From the NCBI GenBank assembly GCA_003552765.1, contig PUOI01000524.1:1-6586 (forward strand): a stretch of 6,586 nt of DNA. Reading direction: 5' to 3'. Under the pieces are notes generated by a model that saw nothing but the letters and a program-made list of their open reading frames with translations, was not told where the DNA came from and made no database searches. Position 1 is the stretch's first letter, and each line of letters opens with the position of its first letter. Positions 1-4,478 of this stretch are shown here, one piece after another. The position numbers were made by a program, and so were the translations under genes. This stretch comes from Candidatus Hydrogenedentota bacterium (GTDB lineage: Bacteria > Hydrogenedentota > Hydrogenedentia > Hydrogenedentales > SLHB01).

Positions 1-18
1 CCAGAGGGGTCACAGATG

Positions 19-60
19 GTAGCCTGGGGTTGAAGCGCGCGCAGCGCGCGATACCCCAGG
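19..60 (+). repeat. REP-like unit 1L: GTAG plus hairpin
   Basis: GTAG at 19-22 is directly followed by an 8-bp perfect stem (23-30/53-60) that encloses a second GC-only stem. Read against the opposite-strand unit at 159-208, both follow GTAGCCnGGGGTTGA...GATACCCCnGG. The variable n is a paired position: T25-A58 here and G-C in the other unit, so the pair changed while pairing was kept. Confidence 0.75.
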
Positions 61-158
61 ATCGCAAGCCCAGTCCGACGACCCCGGTAGGGGTCGCAGA
101 ACTCTTGTGCACGCAGCTGCTGCGACCCCTAAAGGGGTCGATGCGCGGGGTTCTGTTT

Positions 159-208
159 CCGGGGGTATCGCCCGCGTGCTATTGCACGCGGCCTCAACCC
201 CCGGCTAC
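159..208 (-). repeat. REP-like unit 1R: GTAG plus hairpin
   Basis: On the minus strand this reads GTAG (208-205) and then a two-tier hairpin: outer 8-bp stem 159-166/197-204 and inner 8-bp stem CCGCGTGC/GCACGCGG at 172-179/184-191, with a four-base loop at 180-183. It is the inverted partner of the unit at 19-60 and has a longer inner stem. Confidence 0.75.
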
Positions 209-241
209 CAGCTGTCATCCCTACGGGATGGATTTGATGCA

Positions 242-260
242 TGTCAGGCTAAGCCAGACA
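242..260. repeat. Small hairpin with one A-A mismatch
   Basis: TGTC-A-GGC pairs with GCC-A-GACA around a 3-nt loop (TAA), so 242-260 folds as a short stem with a single central A-A mismatch. It lies just outside composite palindrome 1 and may be part of the same repeat block. No function can be assigned. Confidence 0.4.
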
Positions 261-297
261 TAACCAGGGTATCCACAAATTAAGGGTTGAGGAGGTA

Positions 298-340
298 CTA
301 GCGCGTTCACTTCGGGGACAAGGGGTTTAGGTTTGGCGCC
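298..340. repeat. Imperfect direct repeat, copy 1
   Basis: Begins with CTAGCGCGTTCACTTCGG, identical over 18 bases to 961-978. After a diverged stretch with a one-base length difference, the match resumes at TTTAGG (326-331) and continues to 340. This copy follows composite palindrome 1 by about 70 bases. It could be a spacer or flank motif of a dispersed repeat family. Confidence 0.7.
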
Positions 341-460
341 GTCATAGTGCCCTCTCCTCCCGGAATTTGTTGATGTTCCGATTCAGTCATACGCAGCCCA
401 AAAATGCACAGGCCTTGGAAACGGTTCAGCTCAAAGGCCTTTCGGACAGGGAGCCAAACT
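341..460. other. Non-coding spacer between repeat elements
   Basis: No supported gene. Two weak inverted repeats are visible: CGGAA/TTCCG at 361-365/376-380 and AGGCCTT/AAGGCCT at 410-416/434-440. They are short enough to arise by chance, though they sit in a repeat-rich block. Confidence 0.4.
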
Positions 461-482
461 CGCGCCAGAGGCGCGATAGCGA

Positions 483-514
483 GTAGCCTGGGGCAAGCGA
501 AGCGCAGCCCCAGG
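483..514 (+). repeat. REP-like unit 2L: GTAG plus hairpin
   Basis: GTAG followed by stem CCTGGGGC (487-494) and GCCCCAGG (507-514), with a 12-nt top containing GCGAAGC. That sequence forms an unusually stable mini-hairpin in single-stranded DNA (known chemistry). It matches the inverted unit at 612-643 at 30 of 32 positions; the two differences are the two partners of one base pair (G490-C511 here, A-T there). Confidence 0.8.
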
Positions 515-611
515 GTGGAGGCATCCCCCGCATTTCCGTCCTGAAGGGACGGGAGAAAGACGGGGCGGCCGCTTCGGTCCCTTCAGGACCGATTTCGGAG
601 ACGGCCTGTGA

Positions 612-643
612 CCTAGGGCTGCGCTTCGCTTGCCCTAGGCTAC
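612..643 (-). repeat. REP-like unit 2R: GTAG plus hairpin
   Basis: On the minus strand, GTAG (643-640) precedes stem CCTAGGGC/GCCCTAGG (639-632/619-612) with the same 12-nt top as unit 2L. Together with 483-514 it forms a long-armed inverted repeat about 100 nt apart. Confidence 0.8.
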
Positions 644-667
644 TCCCCGTGGCGCCTTCAGCGCCAC

Positions 668-905
668 ACACGCACACGGTTGAGCTATGATTTCGTGCGC
701 GTCAAGCTTGAAAATGCGAAAGCGCCGGCTAACAGTTTTTTTGCGTGGCTCCCATACATATTTGACGCCCAATGATTCGCGGCAAAGACCTATTCGGAAC
801 TACGTGGAAGTTGGAACACAATAGCGGCAACCACAGATTTTGGATGGAACGGCTACTAGTACACTGCCCGCCTTTAAATTGTGGGTAGCCTCCAATGTTT
901 GTGGC
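668..905. other. Non-coding stretch, less GC-rich than its surroundings
   Basis: No credible gene on either strand. Open frames here are short, have no ribosome binding site, and run into repeats. A T7 run lies at 736-742 without a convincing GC stem before it. GGCTAC (851-856) and GTAGCC (885-890) form a short inverted pair, but facing the opposite way to the REP-like units. The stretch may be decayed sequence trapped between repeat elements. Confidence 0.45.
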
Positions 906-960
906 GAGGTGGCACGGGCTTCCAGCCCGTGATTCATGGCCTGGAAGGCCATGCCACCTC
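906..960. repeat. Paired-hairpin element (three-way junction)
   Basis: An outer 9-bp stem GAGGTGGCA (906-914) with TGCCACCTC (952-960) encloses two hairpins that share its inner edge: CACGGGCT-TCC-AGCCCGTG (913-931) and CATGGCCT-GGA-AGGCCATG (935-953). The second hairpin is the inverted copy of the first. The four differences over 21 bases form two compensated pairs, and the loops TTCCA and TGGAA are complementary. It lies about 65 nt beyond the mtaB stop, so in the transcript it could stabilise the 3' end or slow transcription. No T-run follows on the minus strand, so a classical terminator is unlikely. Confidence 0.8.
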
Positions 961-1004
961 CTAGCGCGTTCACTTCGGTGGTCAACAAGTTTAGGCTTGA
1001 CGCT
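961..1004. repeat. Imperfect direct repeat, copy 2
   Basis: Second copy of the 18-base identical block CTAGCGCGTTCACTTCGG plus a diverged tail with TTTAGG (990-995). It abuts the paired-hairpin element exactly at 960/961 and ends about 20 nt before the mtaB stop codon. Confidence 0.7.
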
Positions 1005-1025
1005 CCCCCAGCAGCGGTCCGGAAG

Positions 1026-2408
1026 CTATTCCAGTCCGTACTCCGCGGGGATGAATTCCTTCTCGTACTGCTTCATGTAATGGTCCAGCACTTTGCCGTC
1101 CAAACCGTCAAACTCGTCGAGCCCGCCCTCGATGATATCGAGCCACGGCGCCTCCATCGGATGAAGGCGCATGCGTCCGGACTCGGTGGCCTCGCGCAAC
1201 AGCGTGACCGCTTCCCGAGCAGCGTTATAGGCGCGGGACGCATAGTCGTCGTACACGTGGGTAGCGTGGACAATGGCCTGGCCAATTTGGATGGCCGCCA
1301 AGGGAGAGAGGACCAGGGCTTCGGCGCTAGTCGTGACATCGGATTCGGTCAGCAGCCCGGCCATGACATCCCCTTCTCCGTGTTGCCGGGCCGTGTTCAA
1401 TAGCTTGCAGTCGTACCACAACTCTTCAAGGCAGGTCTCCGGCGTGTGGCCGCCAAAGAGTTGCGCATAGGGCACGGATTCGTTGCTCCAGAGATCGGCG
1501 CACGCCATCGCCACGTTGCCGATGTGGCTTGAATGGGCGCACGCCGCGCTCTTGCCCTCCATCGCGATGGGGATGCCCGTGATGGCCTTCAGGATGGGGC
1601 CTTCGTAGGCGCAATCCTTGTCCGGCCCCACGGCGCCCGCTTCCATGGCGCACAGACTGCGGGCCGCGCCGATGGCCCGCACCACCGCCGCGAAGGTCGA
1701 GGAGATCATCCTTTTGCGGGCGAGTTGCATCGCCGTGTTGGCGAATCCGCAGGCGGCGTCGCCCCCCGCGACCTTGCCGTGGGCGTGCGCGATGTCCACG
1801 ATGCGCGGCCACAGGAACGCCATGTCCTGCGAGCCGAGCACGCCAAGCGCAAAAATCACCCCGCCGATGTCGCAACTCAAAATGGCGCCGTCGGATACTT
1901 CCTTGCCGCCCGTGGATTCAATGGCGAGAATGTCGGAATAGGGCGCGCACCGATCAAACGTTTCCAGGACCAGTTCCGTTTCCATGCTTGTGCGGTTGCG
2001 CGGCGGCCTGACCCGGTCCCGGATGTCCGCCACCGTCGTCCGCAGCGCGGCATGCACCCCCTTGGCCTGGTAGTCCTCGATGACCTCGCGCGTAACTTGG
2101 ATCACGCGCTCGCCCCACTCGGGATGGAGGGTCAGCTCGAAGACAAGTTCAATCTCAATCACCAGCTTGGGCACGCCAAGGTCCTCGGCGCGTTGCAAGA
2201 CGCCTTGGGCCATGGAGCGGTAAAGGGCGGTGGTCTCGTCCAAGGAGGTCTCGGCCACTTCAAAGCCATGAGGCAGCATGTAATTGACCTCGGGCAAGAC
2301 CTCGCCCCCGCCCACGGTGATTTCCGGGGTGACGGCGACGGGCGCCGGGCATGAGCCAAAGACAAGGTCCATGGGATTGCCCGTGGTTAAGCGAGTAAAG
2401 GATTTCAT
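1026..2408 (-). CDS. mtaB: Methanol:corrinoid methyltransferase MtaB
   Basis: Transfers the methyl group of methanol to the cob(I)amide of its partner corrinoid protein in the cytoplasm. The 460-residue product has the usual MtaB length. The zinc site characterised in Methanosarcina barkeri (Glu164, Cys220, Cys269) is visible: E164 in AIESTGGKE, C220 in GGDAACGFAN, and C266 in KDCAYEGP as the best match by spacing to the third ligand. The EGKSAACAHSSHIGN block (284-298) is another family hallmark. The ATG start lies 18 nt after the preceding stop; a purine-rich AAGGGGA sits about 12 nt upstream, rather far for a ribosome site, so translation may be coupled. It is the last gene of the mtaC-led cluster, and its stop is followed by repeats. 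No MtaA or reductive activator is visible here. Identification is firm; methanol as substrate comes from family knowledge. Confidence 0.93.
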   Translation of the reverse strand: MKSFTRLTTGNPMDLVFGSCPAPVAVTPEITVGGGEVLPEVNYMLPHGFEVAETSLDETTALYRSMAQGVLQRAEDLGVPKLVIEIELVFELTLHPEWGERVIQVTREVIEDYQAKGVHAALRTTVADIRDRVRPPRNRTSMETELVLETFDRCAPYSDILAIESTGGKEVSDGAILSCDIGGVIFALGVLGSQDMAFLWPRIVDIAHAHGKVAGGDAACGFANTAMQLARKRMISSTFAAVVRAIGAARSLCAMEAGAVGPDKDCAYEGPILKAITGIPIAMEGKSAACAHSSHIGNVAMACADLWSNESVPYAQLFGGHTPETCLEELWYDCKLLNTARQHGEGDVMAGLLTESDVTTSAEALVLSPLAAIQIGQAIVHATHVYDDYASRAYNAAREAVTLLREATESGRMRLHPMEAPWLDIIEGGLDEFDGLDGKVLDHYMKQYEKEFIPAEYGLE

Positions 2409-2426
2409 ACAGCGCGTGTCCCCTTC

Positions 2427-3329
2427 TTAAGCGCTCGCGCCCCTGTATTCCGCCACGGCCTTGGCGATAGCCCGAATGTGCGCATCGGTCGTGCCACAGC
2501 ATCCCCCGAGAATGTTGACCCCCGCATCCAGCAAAGCAGGCGCGGTCTCCGCCATGGATTCGGGCGCTTCGGGAAAAATGTCCTCGCCCTCGTCCGTGCG
2601 CGTGGGCCTGCCCGCGTTGGGGGAAGCGAGCAACGGCGTATCGGGGGCCGCCGCCCGCAACTCTTGGACCACCCCCACCATTTCCTTTGGGCCAAGGGTG
2701 CAATTGGTCCCAATGATATCCGCCCCCGCTTGGAGAAGGGCCGGGGCCATCTCCGCCGGACTCACGCCCATCATGGTGCGGTATTCGCCGCCGGGCAAAT
2801 GGTCGTACGTGAAACTGCATATGATTTCCATGCGGGTGTTCTCCCGCACCGCGCGCACGGCGATGGAGGCCTCGTCGATGGCGCTCATGGTCTCCACGAC
2901 CGCCACGTCCGCGCCTCCTTCTTCCAAGGCCCGAGCTTGTTCGGTGAATCCGCTGTAGAGTTCTTCCTCCGTTATGTCGCCCATGAGCAACATATGGCCG
3001 CTAGGTCCGATGGAGCCCAGGATATGGGCTTCCGGCCCCATTACGTCGCGCGCGATCGCGGCGGCTGAGCGGTTGATTTCGGCCACCCGAGCCTCCAAGC
3101 CCCGCATCCCCAATTTGAAGCGCGTTCCCCCGAAGGTGTTGGTTGTCAGGAGTTGCGCCCCGGCGTCCCGATACGCCTGGGCGATGGCTCGAATCTCCTC
3201 GGGATGCTCGAGGTTCCACATCTCCGGGCACGCGCCCATTTCGAGCCCCCGGTTTTGCAGGGCCGTTCCCCACGCCCCATCCGAAACCTGGACGGGCCGC
3301 GTCTTGAGTTCTTGCATAAGCGTTGTCAT
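2427..3329 (-). CDS. Stand-alone homocysteine S-methyltransferase domain protein (MetH N-terminal-like)
   Basis: A 300-residue zinc methyltransferase of the homocysteine S-methyltransferase family, expected to move a methyl group to the thiol of homocysteine to give methionine. The barrel signature starts with DGAWGT (17-22), then TTNTF (62-66) and SIGPSG (106-111). The three zinc cysteines are visible: C210 in GTNCTLGP and C277/C278 in GGCCGTTDAHI. MetH's folate-binding, cobalamin-binding and activation domains are absent, so the protein needs a separate methyl donor. It lies between mtaC and mtaB, which suggests the methylated MtaC corrinoid is that donor, where other methanol systems use MtaA or a folate enzyme. 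The start is well set: AAAGGAG ends 5 nt before the ATG. The 18-nt gap to mtaB indicates co-transcription. Alternatives are a betaine- or S-methylmethionine-dependent enzyme. Family assignment is firm; the donor is inferred. Confidence 0.88.
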   Translation of the reverse strand: MTTLMQELKTRPVQVSDGAWGTALQNRGLEMGACPEMWNLEHPEEIRAIAQAYRDAGAQLLTTNTFGGTRFKLGMRGLEARVAEINRSAAAIARDVMGPEAHILGSIGPSGHMLLMGDITEEELYSGFTEQARALEEGGADVAVVETMSAIDEASIAVRAVRENTRMEIICSFTYDHLPGGEYRTMMGVSPAEMAPALLQAGADIIGTNCTLGPKEMVGVVQELRAAAPDTPLLASPNAGRPTRTDEGEDIFPEAPESMAETAPALLDAGVNILGGCCGTTDAHIRAIAKAVAEYRGASA

Positions 3330-3435
3330 GGGAACTCCTTTGTATTTCGTATGCTGGAGCGACGCGCCCGCTCGCGCCGATTATCTCTGGCGCCTTGGCT
3401 GTTTGCCGCACGGTGTTCGCGCTGACACGACGGCT

Positions 3436-3441
3436 ATCATA
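3436..3441 (-). promoter_or_regulatory. Possible -10 element upstream of the homocysteine methyltransferase gene
   Basis: On the minus strand this reads TATGAT, five of six matches to the bacterial -10 consensus, about 107 nt before the ATG. No good -35 is seen (TTGCTG at a 15-nt spacing is the nearest). The 215-nt gap after mtaC leaves room for an internal promoter, but the evidence is weak. Confidence 0.25.
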
Positions 3442-3502
3442 GAGCGGACTCGCTACCAGCAATGACCCACCATCCCTCCCCATTTCCGTAAGAGGGAATT
3501 CA

Positions 3503-3520
3503 GGGGGCGACCCTGCCCCC
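3503..3520 (-). terminator. GC-rich stem-loop after mtaC
   Basis: GGGGGC and GCCCCC form a 6-bp stem around a 6-nt loop, starting about 25 nt after the mtaC stop on the minus strand. No T-run follows, so it is not a standard intrinsic terminator. It could attenuate read-through or protect the mtaC mRNA end, making corrinoid protein more abundant than the downstream enzymes. Confidence 0.35.
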
Positions 3521-3544
3521 GAGGTATGATTTCGCCTGTGAGCC

Positions 3545-4213
3545 TTAGCTGGCGGCCGCCGACAACTGATTCAGCGCCGACTGAGGATCCTCCCCATACG
3601 CATCGGCCCCGATCTTGTGCGCGAAGCCTTCCGTCAACGGCGCCCCGCCGACAATGACGAAGGTATTGGGTTTGTTCTCCTTGATGAGCTTCACCGTCTT
3701 CTCCATGCTCGCCATGGTGGTGGTGAGAAGCGCGCTGAGCCCCACGACCGCATCGGGATTCTCTTCCAGGGCCTCCATGAACTTCGCCGGCGGCACGTCC
3801 ACCCCGAGGTCGATCACCTTCCAGCCGCCGCCTTCCATCACCATCGCCACCAGGTTCTTGCCGATGTCATGGAGGTCTCCTTCGACGGTGCCGATGACGA
3901 ACGTGCCGATGTGCCGCGCCTCGCCGGACTCGAAGAAAGGCTTCAAGTGCTCCATGGCGGCGCTCATGGCCCTCGCGGCCATCAGTAGGTCGGGCACGAA
4001 CACCTTGTGTTCGCTGAACTTCTTGCCGACCCGGCCCATTCCCTCGATGAGGCTCTGCTCCAGCAGTTGACTCGGAGGGATCTTCATTTCGAGCGCCTTC
4101 TTCGTCAACTCATCCGCGCCTTCTTCCCCCTTCATGTCCGGCGGGTAAGGGGCCTTGGCGTTAACCTTGCCCCGTTCAATACATGTGGCGAGTTGCTCCA
4201 GTATGTCCGGCAT
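3545..4213 (-). CDS. mtaC: Methyltransferase cognate corrinoid protein MtaC
   Basis: A 222-residue corrinoid carrier that takes the methyl group from MtaB and hands it to a second methyltransferase. The N-terminal helical cap domain spans about residues 1-95. The C-terminal Rossmann-like cobamide-binding domain carries EGDLHDIGKN (111-120), the DxHxxG motif in which H115 should be the lower cobalt ligand, then SALLTT (160-165) and VGGAP (188-192), which line the cofactor tail pocket. The open frame runs 89 codons further upstream, but the start at 4213 is chosen because AAGGAG (4227-4222) lies 8 nt before it and the family N-terminus begins here. The upstream extension is promoter and leader sequence. 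It is the first gene of the cluster with mtaB, which is why MtaC is preferred over corrinoid proteins for methylamines or other methyl donors. Confidence 0.9.
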   Translation of the reverse strand: MPDILEQLATCIERGKVNAKAPYPPDMKGEEGADELTKKALEMKIPPSQLLEQSLIEGMGRVGKKFSEHKVFVPDLLMAARAMSAAMEHLKPFFESGEARHIGTFVIGTVEGDLHDIGKNLVAMVMEGGGWKVIDLGVDVPPAKFMEALEENPDAVVGLSALLTTTMASMEKTVKLIKENKPNTFVIVGGAPLTEGFAHKIGADAYGEDPQSALNQLSAAAS

Positions 4214-4221
4214 GTCGCATT

Positions 4222-4227
4222 CTCCTT
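4222..4227 (-). promoter_or_regulatory. Ribosome binding site that fixes the mtaC start
   Basis: AAGGAG on the minus strand ends 8 nt before the ATG at 4213. No comparable site precedes any upstream in-frame start, so it decides between the 222-residue protein and the much longer open frame. Confidence 0.75.
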
Positions 4228-4234
4228 CGTTGTC

Positions 4235-4276
4235 CGGTCTTGTGTAGACCGAATCCCCCACAGTGCAGACCGATTC
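4235..4276 (-). promoter_or_regulatory. Structured leader of mtaC with a repeated motif
   Basis: A 14-base motif, GTGTAGACCGAATC (4242-4255), recurs as GTGCAGACCGATTC (4263-4276) exactly 21 bp away, two helical turns. An inverted CGGTCT lies at 4235-4240. In the minus-strand transcript, CGGTCT-ACACA-AGACCG forms a 6-bp hairpin ending 7 nt before the ribosome binding site. The more distal CGGTCT could compete for the same AGACCG. It may be a tandem operator in DNA or a switching RNA leader. No known riboswitch consensus was recognised. Confidence 0.4.
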
Positions 4277-4293
4277 ATCCTTTACCCCGGCCA

Positions 4294-4307
4294 CCCATCG
4301 GTATGGG
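4294..4307 (-). other. Small hairpin in the predicted mtaC leader
   Basis: On the minus strand, CCCAT-ACCG-ATGGG forms a 5-bp stem with a 4-nt loop. It sits between the predicted transcription start and the repeated motif, giving the leader at least two stem-loops. Confidence 0.35.
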
Positions 4308-4322
4308 GCAAAAGCAGATGGT

Positions 4323-4352
4323 ATCATATCATTTCTGCTAAGCTGGTGTCCG
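4323..4352 (-). promoter_or_regulatory. Candidate mtaC promoter with extended -10
   Basis: The minus strand carries TGATATGAT (4331-4323), an extended -10 (TGn plus TATGAT, five of six to consensus). CGGACA (4352-4347), matching the last four bases of TTGACA, lies 18 nt upstream. A start near 4316 would give a leader of about 100 nt. A dyad, AGCAGA (4313-4318) with TCTGCT (4334-4339), is centred on the -10 and could be a repressor site. Confidence 0.45.
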
Positions 4353-4366
4353 CCCCATTTTCTTCG

Positions 4367-4395
4367 TTGCGCCGGAAACCGCGAGATGCGATGAT
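4367..4395 (+). promoter_or_regulatory. Possible promoter of the isomerase-like gene
   Basis: TTGCGC (4367-4372) and GATGAT (4390-4395) are spaced by 17 nt but match the consensus poorly (three and four of six). Support comes mainly from position, in a divergent gap just before a palindrome. Confidence 0.25.
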
Positions 4396-4415
4396 ACGTA
4401 TTCCGAGTCAATGCG

Positions 4416-4433
4416 CGTACGCCGTGGCGTACG
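4416..4433. promoter_or_regulatory. 18-bp palindrome, candidate operator
   Basis: CGTACGCC-GT-GGCGTACG is a perfect 8-bp inverted repeat around two bases, 45 nt before the isomerase-like start. Its place in the divergent region, just downstream of the possible plus-strand promoter, fits a dimeric regulator site. It would also form a hairpin in the leader RNA. Confidence 0.45.
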
Positions 4434-4478
4434 GGCGATGTAGGCTGAAACCGGTATCGAACCAGGAGGAAAAACGCC

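Larger units (their letters stand above)
1..230. repeat. Composite palindrome 1 (REPIN-like), left end cut by the window edge
   Basis: A symmetric array of hairpins centred near 110. The left main hairpin is GTAG (19-22) plus stem CCTGGGGT (23-30) with ACCCCAGG (53-60), and an inner GC stem 36-40/46-50. The right main hairpin lies on the other strand: stem 159-166/197-204, inner stem 172-179/184-191, then CTAC (205-208), the complement of GTAG. Inner hairpins are CGACCCC/GGGGTCG at 79-85/90-96 and again at 123-129/134-140. The outer right hairpin is CATCCC-TAC-GGGATG (216-230). The outer left one is represented only by GGGGTC (6-11). The gap between main and inner hairpins is 18 nt on both sides, and that between outer hairpin and GTAG is 7 nt on both. 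GTAG followed by a hairpin, in inverted pairs, is the known plan of REP/REPIN elements. Assigning it to that class is inference, as no RAYT is present. Confidence 0.75.
461..667. repeat. Composite palindrome 2 (REPIN-like), complete, six hairpins
   Basis: A complete symmetric array centred near 564. Left arm: outer hairpin CGCGCC-AGA-GGCGCG (461-475), a 7-nt gap, GTAG (483-486), main hairpin (487-514), a 21-nt gap, inner hairpin CCGTCC-TGAAG-GGACGG (536-552). Right arm, mirrored: inner hairpin CGGTCC-CTTCA-GGACCG (575-591), a 20-nt gap, main hairpin (612-639), CTAC (640-643), a 5-nt gap, outer hairpin GTGGCGC-CTTCA-GCGCCAC (649-667). The centre (553-574) contains GCGGCCGC. This is the plan of composite palindrome 1 with different stem sequences. 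It may be a non-autonomous, RAYT-dependent element; no transposase is encoded here. Confidence 0.8.

Noticed and set aside
30..263. 77-codon open frame on the plus strand
   Set aside because: It runs through the hairpins of palindrome 1, has no ribosome site, and its product is low-complexity and matches no family I recognise.
426..677. 83-codon open frame on the minus strand
   Set aside because: It covers palindrome 2 almost exactly; the frame is open because the stems are GC-rich.
721..742. Intrinsic terminator ending in the T7 run at 736-742
   Set aside because: The preceding GCGCCGGC sequence does not give a usable stem and loop, and no gene ends nearby on that strand.
851..890. Third REP-like pair from GGCTAC and GTAGCC
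   Set aside because: The GTAG motifs face outward, opposite to the other pairs, and the sequence between them does not form matching hairpins.
800..988. 62-codon open frame on the minus strand
   Set aside because: It translates the paired-hairpin element and lacks a ribosome site.
1..1004. CRISPR array
   Set aside because: Repeats are inverted, diverged and irregularly spaced, with no set of equal-length direct repeats and spacers.
1533..2354. 273-codon open frame antisense to mtaB
   Set aside because: A GC-rich shadow frame; the opposite strand encodes MtaB with intact zinc ligands.
4214..4316. Cobalamin or SAM riboswitch before mtaC
   Set aside because: The leader is short and I could not find the conserved B12-box or SAM riboswitch core motifs; only generic hairpins are visible.
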